This document shows positions 24,214 to 32,061 of a DNA stretch of 41,480 nt, piece after piece. A program made the position numbers and the translations under genes. Each line of letters starts with the position of its first letter. Position 1 is the first letter of the stretch. The notes beneath the pieces are model-generated. The model saw only the letters and a program-made list of their open reading frames with translations. It had not been told where the DNA came from and ran no database searches. Source of the DNA: Actinomycetales bacterium (GTDB taxonomy: Bacteria; Actinomycetota; Actinomycetes; Actinomycetales; Kineosporiaceae); contig JAAYAH010000110.1 of NCBI GenBank assembly GCA_012719445.1, positions 1-41,480 on the forward strand, in the 5' to 3' direction.

Positions 24214-25211
24214 TGGCCGGGGACGACAGCTTCGTGAACGTGAACAACGAGGATCCAGCGGACGACGAGGTCGGCCGCCGGCTGGAGGAGGCGTTGCGCG
24301 GGACCCTCGGGGACGCGCGGGTGGACGTCTCCGGGCTGATCACCTCGACGCATCGCGGAGTGCGGCGGGTCCGGATCCGGCGCACGGTGACCACCGTGGC
24401 CCTCGGGACCGCTCTCGTGATCGGGGCGCCGAGCGGGCTGGCCGCGCTCGGTGACCGCTGGAACGGCGCGGAACCCGCCGGGGAGTCGGTCGTCGCCCCG
24501 ACCTGGACGATCACACCGACCTGGACGATCACGCCGACCATCACCACGACCATGACGAGCACGACCCTCTCGTCGACGTCGACGCGATCCTCCGCACACC
24601 CGACGACGACCAGGAGACGCACCCTCACGACCACGGCCAAGGAGTCGCTCGGCGGCTACGACCCGGCCGACGGGAACGCCGTCGCCTACGACATCCCCAG
24701 CGCGGTGGCGTTCCGAGCCGCGGACTTCCCGACCCCGATGCCCCAGTTCGAGGACTTCGGGCAGTACTGGAAGGTGCCCACGGTGCACGGGCAGGCCTGC
24801 GGGGAGTCGTCCTCGCTCCCGAGGCCCATCGCGGGCAGGCAGTGGATGTGGTACGAGGAGGACTCCAACGATCCCCAGATGGGCGTCCAGCTCATCGTCA
24901 CCGGGTGGCGTCAGGGGACCGGTCCGGCCCGGTTCGCCGACGTCGTCGAGAACACCGGTGCCTGCCGCTGGACGGACCCGGTGTCCCCGGCGTCCGCCGG
25001 CGACCTTCCGGGTGACCAGGCCTGGGCCGGGGTGGAGGATTCCTCCCTGAACCGGTCCTTCGCGGCAGCCCGTCTCGGCGATCTCATCGTGGCGGTGACC
25101 GTGGACGACAACTCCGAGGGCGCCGAGCCGACCCTGGCCGTCGCCAAGGACCTGCTCATCATCGCCGAGGGCAGGCTGGCCTCAGCGGGGCTCGCGGCCG
25201 CGGCGGGCTGA
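24213..25211 (+). CDS. Putative membrane anti-sigma/sensor protein coupled to the ECF sigma factor
   Basis: A 332-aa single-pass membrane protein. Residues 1-57 are cytoplasmic and acidic then basic (EVGRRLEEALRGTLGD and GVRRVRIRR). About 58-80 is a helix (TVTTVALGTALVIGAPSGLAAL). About 95-135 is a Thr-rich stalk with a duplicated TWTITP. The rest is an extracytoplasmic domain with two Cys residues, in VHGQACGESS and NTGACRWTD, that could form a disulfide. Position and topology are those of an anti-sigma factor for the preceding gene. The zinc-binding HX3CX2C motif of ZAS anti-sigma proteins is absent, so the role is inferred. GTG 24210 is an alternative start. Confidence 0.75.
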   Translation: MAGDDSFVNVNNEDPADDEVGRRLEEALRGTLGDARVDVSGLITSTHRGVRRVRIRRTVTTVALGTALVIGAPSGLAALGDRWNGAEPAGESVVAPTWTITPTWTITPTITTTMTSTTLSSTSTRSSAHPTTTRRRTLTTTAKESLGGYDPADGNAVAYDIPSAVAFRAADFPTPMPQFEDFGQYWKVPTVHGQACGESSSLPRPIAGRQWMWYEEDSNDPQMGVQLIVTGWRQGTGPARFADVVENTGACRWTDPVSPASAGDLPGDQAWAGVEDSSLNRSFAAARLGDLIVAVTVDDNSEGAEPTLAVAKDLLIIAEGRLASAGLAAAAG

Positions 25212-25450
25212 CCCCCGCGGCCATCCCGTCCGTCCCGCCAGCCCGTCCCGCCCCCACCCCCGCCCGCTCGCGCCCGCCCACCACCCGCTCGCGCCAGCTT
25301 CCGCTCGTCGACCGGTGGCCAATCGGGCTCAAAACTCTGAAATAACCCCCTTTCGCCACCGGTGGGCGCGAGTACCCCCCGCCACCAGCGGGCGTGCAGG
25401 AAACCGCAGGGGCGGGCGGAACGTCCTAGGGGTGCGCGCGCCAGGAGGGG
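25212..25450. other. Intergenic region with AT-richer island and inverted repeat
   Basis: ACCGGTGGC (25311-25319) and its complement GCCACCGGT (25355-25363) flank 35 bases that include an AT-rich core near AAAACTCTGAAATAA. This is striking in such a GC-rich context. It may terminate the anti-sigma gene; no ORF is credible. Confidence 0.4.
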
Positions 25451-25480
25451 AGGGAGGGGACGGTGATCCGTCCCCTCCCT
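25451..25480 (-). terminator. Hairpin terminator of the second GGDEF-EAL gene
   Basis: AGGGAGGGGACGG (25451-25463) pairs with CCGTCCCCTCCCT (25468-25480) through a 4-nt loop. This 13-bp perfect stem ends 43 nt past the minus-strand stop at 25523. Confidence 0.75.
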
Positions 25481-25522
25481 GACAGTCCCCCTGCGGCCGG
25501 GGCCGGCCGGGGGCACCGCCGG

Positions 25523-27529
25523 TCAGCCGATCGAGGCGGCCCTCGCGGTGGAGGTCGTGTGGCTCTCGGGCCGGGACGGCGTCCACAGCGACCGCGCGGT
25601 CGCCGACTCGATCCGGTCGGACACCCAGGACGGCACCTGGTCCGGAGGCATCGGCCGGGCGATGAGGAAGCCCTGGATCGAGTCGCAGCCCATGGCCTCC
25701 AGCGCGGCCAGCGCCGCGGCGTCCTCGACGCCCTCCGCCACCACGGTGAGCCCCAGCCGGTGGGCCAGGTCGACCACCGAGCGGACGATCGCGGTGTGCG
25801 AGGGCAGCGACACCATGTCCCGCACGAACACCCGGTCGATCTTCACCTCGGACAGCGGCAGCCCGGACAGGAACCGCAGCGAGGTCTGGCCCTGACCGAA
25901 GTCGTCGAGGCTGATCCGGACCCCGGCGTGGTCGAGGTCTGCGAGGGTCGCCCGGACGTGCTGGGGGTCGACGAACATCGCGGTCTCGGTGACCTCGAGC
26001 ACCAGCCGGGACGGCGGGATCCGGTACCGGCGCAGGACCGAGCCCACCCGTTGCACGAACGACGGCTCGGTGAGGTTGCGGGCGCTGACGTTGACCGACA
26101 TCGTCAGGTGCTTCATGTCGTCGCCCCAGTCGATGAGCTGGGCGAGCGCGGTGTCGAGGACCCAGTCGGTGAGCATCCCCATCAGGCTCGTGTACTCGGC
26201 CAGCGGCAGGAACTCCGCCGGGGGCAGCAGCCCGTACCGGGGGTGCTGCCACCGCAGCAGGGCCTCGAAGCCCTCCAGCTCGCTGCTGCCCGCCTGGATC
26301 TTCGGCTGGTAGTGCAGCCGCAGCTCGCCCATGGAGATGGCGCGGCGCAGCTCGCCGACGAGGGCCAACTGCTCGGCGTCGTACGGCCCCTGGTGCGGCT
26401 CGTAGCGCACCAGCGCCCCGCGACCGCTCTTCGCCGAGGTGAGGGCGGCCTGCGCCTGGCGGAGCAGCCGGTCTCCCGCCACCGAGCTGTCGTTCGAGAC
26501 GTCGTAACCGATGAGCACCTCGACCTGGACCGGCAGGCCGGCGAGCACCAGCGGGGTCTCCACGGCCGACCGGAGCTTGCCGAGCGTCGTCGCCACGTCC
26601 GCGGCGTCCGCGCAGGAGACGAACAGCAGGCCGAAGACGTCCCCACCCAGGTGGGCCACGAGGTCGCGCGGGTCGAGGAAGTCCCGCAGCCGCCGGCCCA
26701 TGTCCACGAGCATCTGGTCCCCGGTGTCGTGGCCGAGGGACTCGTTGACGGCGGCGAACCGGTTGATGTCGATGAGCGCGACGGCGACGGTGGTCCCCGC
26801 CTTGGCCTGGGTCGAGGCGACCCGTTTGCTGAACGACGCCCGGTTGGGCAGGCCGGTGAGCAGGTCGTGCCCGGCGACGTGGACCTGGTAGCGGGCCTGC
26901 CTACGGGCGCGGATCCCACCGATCGCGACCAGCAGGACCAGGAGGACGCCGATGGCGAGGAGTCCGAGGCCGGACGGCTGCCGCAGCGCGGTCCGCCAGG
27001 TCGCGTTGCCGACACCGCTGAGCTTCATCGAGAGCACGCCGATGCGCACCGGCGGGTTCCCGGCGTCGAGGGGGACGAAGGCCTGGAGGGTGCGGCTCTC
27101 CCTGCCGGGCTCCAGGTCGAGGAGCACGGGCTCGCCCGAGGAGGCGCCGAGCGCGGCCTTCTCCTCCGCCCGGGTCACGATGGGCTGACTGCCCGGTTCC
27201 TCGGGGACGGCGAGCAGCAGGGTGCCGTCGAGGGTGTAGAGCCTCAGATCCGCGCCGTTCGCACTGGCGCTCGTGAACGCCCTGCTCAGGGCGCTCGCGG
27301 TCTCTGTCGTGAGCCCGTGCACCGGTGGGCCGTCGAGCTGCGGGACGACGGCCGTCGCCGCGAGGTGGTCGGCCAGCGCGACGACGTCGGCGTCGGTGCG
27401 CTCGTCGACACTGTGGTTCCCCGCATTGATCGCGACCACGATGGCGATGGCCGTGATCGCGAGGGCGAGGGCCGTCTGGGTCACGATGGCCAGGACCGAC
27501 GTCCTGGCTCGCGAGGGGTTGCGCCACAC
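25523..27529 (-). CDS. Membrane GGDEF-EAL protein with degenerate GGDEF motif; probable c-di-GMP phosphodiesterase
   Basis: A 668-aa two-transmembrane signalling protein. Helix 1 is at about 10-36, a sensor domain outside the membrane at 37-185, and helix 2 at about 187-206. The GGDEF domain (220-380) has GGDVF at 295-299, so the catalytic/metal-binding Glu is Val and cyclase activity is unlikely. The EAL domain (400-640) keeps E422-A-L, NVSARNL, LEVTETA, DDFGQGQTSL, KIDRVFV and VAEGVED. It therefore may degrade c-di-GMP, with the GGDEF domain sensing GTP. It is related to but clearly distinct from the GGDEF-EAL protein at 13642-15762, which has a seven-helix sensor and an intact GGDEF. Confidence 0.92.
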   Translation of the reverse strand: MWRNPSRARTSVLAIVTQTALALAITAIAIVVAINAGNHSVDERTDADVVALADHLAATAVVPQLDGPPVHGLTTETASALSRAFTSASANGADLRLYTLDGTLLLAVPEEPGSQPIVTRAEEKAALGASSGEPVLLDLEPGRESRTLQAFVPLDAGNPPVRIGVLSMKLSGVGNATWRTALRQPSGLGLLAIGVLLVLLVAIGGIRARRQARYQVHVAGHDLLTGLPNRASFSKRVASTQAKAGTTVAVALIDINRFAAVNESLGHDTGDQMLVDMGRRLRDFLDPRDLVAHLGGDVFGLLFVSCADAADVATTLGKLRSAVETPLVLAGLPVQVEVLIGYDVSNDSSVAGDRLLRQAQAALTSAKSGRGALVRYEPHQGPYDAEQLALVGELRRAISMGELRLHYQPKIQAGSSELEGFEALLRWQHPRYGLLPPAEFLPLAEYTSLMGMLTDWVLDTALAQLIDWGDDMKHLTMSVNVSARNLTEPSFVQRVGSVLRRYRIPPSRLVLEVTETAMFVDPQHVRATLADLDHAGVRISLDDFGQGQTSLRFLSGLPLSEVKIDRVFVRDMVSLPSHTAIVRSVVDLAHRLGLTVVAEGVEDAAALAALEAMGCDSIQGFLIARPMPPDQVPSWVSDRIESATARSLWTPSRPESHTTSTARAASIG

Positions 27530-27626
27530 GTGCTGATCGTCGGTGGCGATCGGTCGCAGCTTGACCGGACGACCCCTCCGGCCGCGTCACCGGCGTCCGA
27601 TCGGGTGAAGCTCCTCCGAACGGCGG

Positions 27627-27667
27627 CCGGCGGCCGGCACGCGAGCTGTGCGCGTGCCGGCCGCCGG
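27627..27667 (-). terminator. 17-bp hairpin terminator of the DUF305 gene
   Basis: CCGGCGGCCGGCACGCG (27627-27643) pairs exactly with 27651-27667 through a 7-nt loop, 105 nt past the DUF305 stop and before the start of the GGDEF-EAL gene on the same strand. Confidence 0.75.
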
Positions 27668-27772
27668 TCCGGGATCACCGGGACTGCGGGCGGGAGGGGG
27701 TGTCACCCGCGCCGGGATCACCGGGCGCTCGACGGGTCGAGGGGGGTGACCCGTCGGCGGGAGGCCGAGCGG

Positions 27773-28381
27773 TCAGAGGGACTTGTAGAGCTTCCTGATC
27801 TCGGCGATCTGGGGCTCCTCGACGGTGACGAGCTGCTGCGCGAACTTCTTCACCTCGGGGTTCTGACCCATCTCCTGGATCTTCTTGGACTGGGAGATCG
27901 CGCCCTGGTGATGCTTGAGGATCGCCTTCAGCCACTCCGCGTCGAACTTCTGTGCGGACAGCGAGCCGAGTTTGGCGATCTCCGCCTCGGTGAGGGCACC
28001 GGCGTGGTCGCTGTGGTCACCCTGCTCGCCGCCCATGCCGGGGGCCTGCTGGCCCCAGCCGCTGAGCATGCCGCCCAGGGTGGCCATGTACGGGGACTGC
28101 TCCGCCTGCATCGTCTCGGCGAGCTTCTTGACCTCGGCGTTGTTGCTCTTGGACGCGGCCATCGTCGCGAGCTCGACCGCCTGCTGCGAGTGGGTGAACA
28201 TCGCCTTCGCGTAGGTGATGTCCAGTTCGTTGTGCGGTCCGGCAACGGGCCCGCCGGTGTGCTCCGGGGTCGCCTGGACGGGGTTGTTCGCGGGCTCCGG
28301 CTCCGAGCCGCACGCACCGAGTCCCACGGTGGCGGCGAGCAGGGCGGCGGTCAGCGCGAGGACGCGCCTCGAGCGGGTCAT
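27773..28381 (-). CDS. DUF305 family lipoprotein
   Basis: A 202-aa exported lipoprotein. The signal peptide ends in the lipobox LGAC with lipidated C24. The mature part has the two-repeat four-helix DUF305 pattern: ITYAKAMFTHSQQAVELATMA and AEWLKAILKHHQGAISQSKKI, with paired His/Met residues (M...H, HH) and the middle AQKFDAEWLK segment. The ATG has AGAGGAA 8 nt upstream. DUF305 proteins are ferritin-like and often occur with copper or metal stress genes, but activity is unproven. A Met/His-rich loop (GMGGEQGDHSDHAG) could bind metal. It stands alone between a hairpin terminator and a 340-bp gap. Confidence 0.9.
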   Translation of the reverse strand: MTRSRRVLALTAALLAATVGLGACGSEPEPANNPVQATPEHTGGPVAGPHNELDITYAKAMFTHSQQAVELATMAASKSNNAEVKKLAETMQAEQSPYMATLGGMLSGWGQQAPGMGGEQGDHSDHAGALTEAEIAKLGSLSAQKFDAEWLKAILKHHQGAISQSKKIQEMGQNPEVKKFAQQLVTVEEPQIAEIRKLYKSL

Positions 28382-28721
28382 GGGTGGTTCCTCTCGAATC
28401 GTGGTGGGTCACCGGTGGTGCCGGTTGGAGCGGGATGACCGGCGCCTCGGTGGGTGCCGGGCTCCGTTCCGGGGGGGACGGGGAACGGGCCGGGGTCGGA
28501 GTGGCTGGGTACGGACGACGGGCAGCGCGATGGTGCTGACCCGGGTCGGCGGCTCCCACGTACCGACCTTGGCCGGGTGGCGTCCATCGGCCCGTCAGCA
28601 TAAGTACTCGAACGCCTCTACGTCACCGGCCAGTGGAGTTACACCGGCAACTCGTTACCAATTGCAGTTGCAGCGCTTCGCATGGCGAGTGGATCCGAGG
28701 GTATATCACTCACGGTAACGA
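28382..28721. other. Gap between ArsR and DUF305 genes
   Basis: A 340-bp region with no gene. The segment 28595-28735 is notably AT-richer than its surroundings (TAAGTACTCG, TTACCAATTGCAGTTGCAG, GGTATATCACTC) and could hold the DUF305 promoter or decayed DNA. I cannot assign boxes with confidence. Confidence 0.4.
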
Positions 28722-29192
28722 TCAACGGGGGGTGTCTCGGTCCCGCGGACAGGTGTGCGCGGTCGCGGGCAGCCTCGGCCAGCGCCCCTCCCCCTGTCCG
28801 GTGGGGGGTCCCGCGGGCTGTCCGGTCGGGGGTTCTGCGGACGGGACGAGCATCCGCGACAGGACGGCCAGCGCGTCGGGTGAGACGCGGTAGTGGGTCC
28901 AGACGCCGCGCCGGTCGGCGGTGACGATCCCGGCCTGGGTCAACGTCCGCAGGTGGTGGGTGACCGTGGGCTGGGAGAGGCCGAGGGGGCCGGTGAGGTC
29001 GCAGGTGCAGGACTCGCCGTCCGGGCTGGCGAGCAGGATGGACAGCAGCCGGAGCCGGGCGGGGTCGGCAAGGGCTTTGAACCGGGCGGCCAGGTCGCGT
29101 GCCTGCTCGGTCGAGAGGGGCGCCTCGGCGAGGGGCGTGCAGCAGCTCTCCGCGACCGGCGTGACGTCGAGGATCGGCAGCGGCTTCGGCAT
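28722..29192 (-). CDS. ArsR/SmtB family metalloregulator, As(III)-type Cys site
   Basis: A 156-aa winged-helix repressor. The N-terminus has ESCCTPL (C17, C18); helix 3 has ESCTCDL (C62, C64). Paired N-terminal cysteines plus an alpha-3 cysteine recall the arsenite site of Corynebacterium CgArsR (from memory). FKALADPARLRLLSILLAS is the standard family start, and GLSQPTVTHHLRTLTQAGIV the recognition helix. A 25-residue Gly/Pro-rich tail follows. No ars transport or reductase gene is adjacent, so its target besides itself is unknown. A dyad lies 20 bp upstream of the start. Confidence 0.9.
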   Translation of the reverse strand: MPKPLPILDVTPVAESCCTPLAEAPLSTEQARDLAARFKALADPARLRLLSILLASPDGESCTCDLTGPLGLSQPTVTHHLRTLTQAGIVTADRRGVWTHYRVSPDALAVLSRMLVPSAEPPTGQPAGPPTGQGEGRWPRLPATAHTCPRDRDTPR

Positions 29193-29211
29193 CCGCCCAT
29201 GCTCACGCAGG

Positions 29212-29229
29212 CATCGATATACGTCAATG
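29212..29229. promoter_or_regulatory. Putative ArsR operator
   Basis: CATCGATATACGTCAATG is an imperfect 18-bp dyad (12 of 18 positions symmetrical) in an AT-rich patch directly upstream of the arsR start, with a TATATC -10-like box inside. Size and position match ArsR/SmtB operators. Confidence 0.5.
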
Positions 29230-29264
29230 ACGTTGTCGAGCCCCGGGCCGCCTCCGCGAGGGCG

Positions 29265-29537
29265 CTACCCGGCGATGAAGAAGGAGGGGGTCCCGCTCTC
29301 CGCCACGATGGCGTCGAGGGTGCTGTCAGCGAGCATGGCCGCGGCGCCGGGTTCGAGGAACACCCGGGCACCGTCCCGCTCGACGACGTCGTCCCCCGGC
29401 GCCGGTTCCTCCGCGACCGACAGTTGCAGCCTCCCGGCCTCGACCGGGGCGATGCGCAACCCACCCCGGTGGGAGGCCTCCGGGGCGTCGAGGATGCGGC
29501 GGATGGCGTTCTGCGCGGTGTCCGTCAGGGTCAGCAC
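29265..29537 (-). CDS. HesB/IscA-like protein lacking the cluster cysteines
   Basis: A 90-aa protein with the A-type Fe-S carrier fold pattern: LTLTDTAQNAIRRIL, GGLRIAP, LQLSVAEEPAPGDDVVERDGARVFLEP and AMLADSTLDAIV. The GTG at 29537 follows GAGGGG by 6 nt, and the product then starts at the usual family position. The three conserved cysteines of IscA, including the C-terminal C-x-C, are missing; the chain ends TPSFFIAG. It therefore cannot hold a cluster in the classical way and belongs to the Cys-less actinobacterial branch of unknown function. It lies between the DUF2079 and arsR genes on the same strand. Confidence 0.82.
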   Translation of the reverse strand: MLTLTDTAQNAIRRILDAPEASHRGGLRIAPVEAGRLQLSVAEEPAPGDDVVERDGARVFLEPGAAAMLADSTLDAIVAESGTPSFFIAG

Positions 29538-29629
29538 GGCAGTCCCCTCGGTGTGTCCGAGTTGTCCGACCATGCCACCGTTACCCAGGTCCGCCCCGTC
29601 GGCAACTCGTCGTCACGGTCCCGTCTCCC

Positions 29630-31438
29630 TCAGGAGGCGGGCTCGGGCTGTACCGGTGGATAGCTCCGCCGGAACACCTGGTAGTTCTCCCTGGTGAAGA
29701 TCATCGTGTACCGGGTGTTCTCGTAGAGGGAGTCGACCCACTGCAGGAGATCGGGTTCGTGGGTCCAGTCCCGGGTGTCGACGATCAGGTACTCGGGCCG
29801 GAAGTCGCCGGAGTTCCCGATGAGGAAGAGGCGGTCGGCCCGGTGGGCGAGGTAGGGGAGCAGCGCCTGGTCGCTGCCGACGATCGAGCCCTCGGGGATG
29901 GCCGCGATCGCCGCCTCGGCGGCCACCTGACGCTCCCGCTTCTGGTAGGTGGCCGGTGAGATGAAGTCCTTGAAGGGGAAGTAGGCGCACAGCATCACCG
30001 CGATGGTGAGGACCACCGCAGGGACCCGTAGTGCGTAGGCCCGGATCCAGTCCCTGCGAGCCCCCTTCATCCGGGTCAGCACGTCCAGCATGGCCAGGAA
30101 GACGATCGGCATGAGGATGGCGCTGTAGTGCCAGTCGCGGCCCCAGTAGGCGTCGTTGGTGGAGTGGAAGCGCCACACGATGGTGGGCAGGACCAGCAGC
30201 GTCAGCGGTGAGCCGAGGGCGAGGAACGCCGTGATCCCGAACAGGAAGATCAACGTCCAGATCTTCGTCCGGTTGTCCACCATCTCCAGCAGGAGGCCCC
30301 ACGGGGTGACGTCCGTCCCGCCGCCCTGCTCCAGGTAGGGGTACTTGCCCTCCGGGTTGAAGTGGGGGATCACCACGAAGATGATCAGGAAGAAGGCGGC
30401 GATCCCCGACGCGCTGACAGCCGCGCCGAGCAGGCGCTGGCGCCGGATGAACAGCAGGAAGCCGATCACCGCCACGGTGATCCCGAGGTCCTCCTTCACC
30501 AGCAGCAGCAGCAACGCCCAGACCGCGCACGCGCGCCACCGCCGGTCCAGGAACGCCTCCAGCGAGAACGCCATGATCGGGACGCCGAAGCAGATCTCGT
30601 GGAAGTCGAAGTTCACCGCGTTCTGCAGGCCCCAGGACAGTCCGTAGGCGAGTCCGAGGCACACCCCGGACGCCGTCCCCAGGCGGCGCATGGCGAGCCG
30701 TGCCACCGGGACGATCGACAGGGCGAACAGGAACGACTGCTGGACCAGCAGGGTCCCCGGGTCGGGGATGAGCCGGTACAGGGGGGCCATGAGCACCATC
30801 AGCGGGTGGAAGTGGTCGCCGAGGTGGTTGAAGTCGGGGCCCTTGATGTCGACGATCGGCGCCCGGAAGTGCGCGTAGTTGCGGATGGCCTGTTCGAAGA
30901 CGGTGACGTCCGGGGACTGGAAGCCCATCCGCCAGTACCGGATCAGCGACAGCGCCGAGTACGCGACGAAGAACAGGCCGGCGATGATCCACGGCGTCCA
31001 GCGCACCAGCCGGGACCGGCCGCCTCCGCCGGGCTCGTCCTCCGGTTCCTCGTCGGCCGCCTCGGCCACGGTGACCGCGGCCGTCGCCTCGCTCGCCGCC
31101 TCGGTCGTCGTCCCTGTCGCCTCGGTCGTCGTCCCTGTCGCCTCGGTGTCGCTGGACTCGGTGTCGCTGGACTCGGTGTCGCTGGACTCGGGGGAGGTGT
31201 CCTCGGGCGTCGCCTCGGTCGCCTCGGCGGCAGCGGGCAGGTCGGCGGACGGCGCGGGCTCGTCACCGACCGTGGTGGCCGAGGCGTCGTCGGGGCTCGC
31301 CGGTCCCGGGTCCGCTGTGGGAGCCGCCTCCGCGGACTCGTTCACCGGAGGCGTGCTCTCCCCTGGCGGGGCGGGAATCGCCTCACCCCCCGGGGTCTCC
31401 GATGCCGCCGGGGCTGACGGGTCGCCGGGAGCCGACAT
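29630..31438 (-). CDS. DUF2079 family polytopic membrane protein
   Basis: A 602-aa membrane protein. The first 140 residues are an acidic Ala/Glu/Thr/Ser/Pro-rich tail with SSDTE and TTTEATG repeats. Then come about ten to eleven helices, beginning WTPWIIAGLFFVAYSALSLIRYW. Family features are FEQAIRNYAHF, FNHLGDHFHPLM, GLQNAVNFDFHEICFG, LLLVKEDLG and a C-terminal soluble part with GSDQALLPYLAHR and EYLIVDTRDW. DUF2079 proteins resemble GT-C type glycosyltransferases of the ArnT/PMT class in topology, but the reaction is unknown. The start is the ATG at 31438, since the frame upstream is not coding-like. Confidence 0.88.
   Translation of the reverse strand: MSAPGDPSAPAASETPGGEAIPAPPGESTPPVNESAEAAPTADPGPASPDDASATTVGDEPAPSADLPAAAEATEATPEDTSPESSDTESSDTESSDTEATGTTTEATGTTTEAASEATAAVTVAEAADEEPEDEPGGGGRSRLVRWTPWIIAGLFFVAYSALSLIRYWRMGFQSPDVTVFEQAIRNYAHFRAPIVDIKGPDFNHLGDHFHPLMVLMAPLYRLIPDPGTLLVQQSFLFALSIVPVARLAMRRLGTASGVCLGLAYGLSWGLQNAVNFDFHEICFGVPIMAFSLEAFLDRRWRACAVWALLLLLVKEDLGITVAVIGFLLFIRRQRLLGAAVSASGIAAFFLIIFVVIPHFNPEGKYPYLEQGGGTDVTPWGLLLEMVDNRTKIWTLIFLFGITAFLALGSPLTLLVLPTIVWRFHSTNDAYWGRDWHYSAILMPIVFLAMLDVLTRMKGARRDWIRAYALRVPAVVLTIAVMLCAYFPFKDFISPATYQKRERQVAAEAAIAAIPEGSIVGSDQALLPYLAHRADRLFLIGNSGDFRPEYLIVDTRDWTHEPDLLQWVDSLYENTRYTMIFTRENYQVFRRSYPPVQPEPAS
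31098..31191. repeat. In-frame tandem repeats in the acidic tail of the DUF2079 gene
   Basis: Two exact copies of a 21-bp unit (31098-31118, 31119-31139) are followed by three copies of CTCGGTGTCGCTGGA (31142-31156, 31157-31171, 31172-31186). Both units are multiples of three, encoding TTTEATG-type and SSDTE repeats. Confidence 0.9.
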
Positions 31439-31633
31439 GAGCCTCGCCTCTGCTTCGCCACTGGACCGACACTGACCGACGCGGGCCGGCCCGGTGTCGT
31501 CCGTCGGGGGCCACCGGGATGTCGGCCCGCGTGCTGGGGTGACTGTAACCGGAGGACGCCCTGACACGAAGAGGTAAGCGCCAGCACGAAGAGGCAGGCG
31601 GGGAATACGCAGGCCGGGTGGCCCGCGTCAGCA

Positions 31634-31672
31634 CGACGGCCCTGACCGGAGGGTTCACGGTCAGGGCCGTCG
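31634..31672 (-). terminator. Hairpin 1 of a tandem terminator pair
   Basis: CGACGGCCCTGACC (31634-31647) pairs perfectly with 31659-31672 (14 bp, 11-nt loop). It is the second hairpin reached when reading out of the minus-strand zinc-ribbon gene that ends at 31780. Confidence 0.75.
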
Positions 31673-31679
31673 ACGGATC

Positions 31680-31711
31680 GACGACCGGTGCCGGTGTCGG
31701 CACCGGTCGTC
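31680..31711 (-). terminator. Hairpin 2 of a tandem terminator pair
   Basis: GACGACCGGTGCCG (31680-31693) pairs perfectly with 31698-31711 through a 4-nt GTGT loop. It lies 68 nt past the zinc-ribbon gene stop and 7 bp from the neighbouring hairpin. Together they should insulate the DUF2079 gene downstream. Confidence 0.8.
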
Positions 31712-31779
31712 ACGCGCCGCGCTCCCGGCAGGGGACGGTCGGTGGACCGTCGCCGCCGGGGGGCGCGGCCGGGACCAGG

Positions 31780-32055
31780 TCAGGAGGAGAACAGCATCCG
31801 CATGAAGCCGTGCGGCTTGTGGTGGCCGTAGTAGCCGTGCGGTGCCCCCCACCCCGGCTGGTGCGCGCCGTAGGCGGGCGGCGGGGCCGCTGCCGGCGGC
31901 GGAGCGTGGAACTGGGACTCGACGCGGGACAGCGCCTCCAACTCGCCGTAGTCGAGGAAGATCCCCCGACAGCTGTCGCACTGCTCGATGCTGACCCCGT
32001 TGCGGTTGTACGTCCGCATCGTGCTCCGGCACTTGGGGCAGAGAAACTCGGTCAT
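31780..32055 (-). CDS. zf-TFIIB (zinc-ribbon) domain protein
   Basis: A 91-aa small protein. Residues 1-45 are a TFIIB-like zinc ribbon with C6-P-K-C9 and C26-D-S-C29 followed by RGIFLDYGELEAL, the hallmark of the zf-TFIIB family. The rest is Pro/Ala/His/Gly/Tyr-rich (HQPGWGAPHGYYGHHKPHGF), possibly metal-binding, and ends in MRMLFSS. Function is unknown. There is no Shine-Dalgarno; a TAGAGT box lies six bases before the ATG, so the mRNA is probably leaderless. Confidence 0.85.
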   Translation of the reverse strand: MTEFLCPKCRSTMRTYNRNGVSIEQCDSCRGIFLDYGELEALSRVESQFHAPPPAAAPPPAYGAHQPGWGAPHGYYGHHKPHGFMRMLFSS

Positions 32056-32061
32056 GTCCGG

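Noticed and set aside
25463-28438. 991-codon open frame on the plus strand
   Set aside because: It lies antisense to the GGDEF-EAL and DUF305 genes, is His/Arg/Gln-rich with no recognisable domain, and results from high GC in the real genes.
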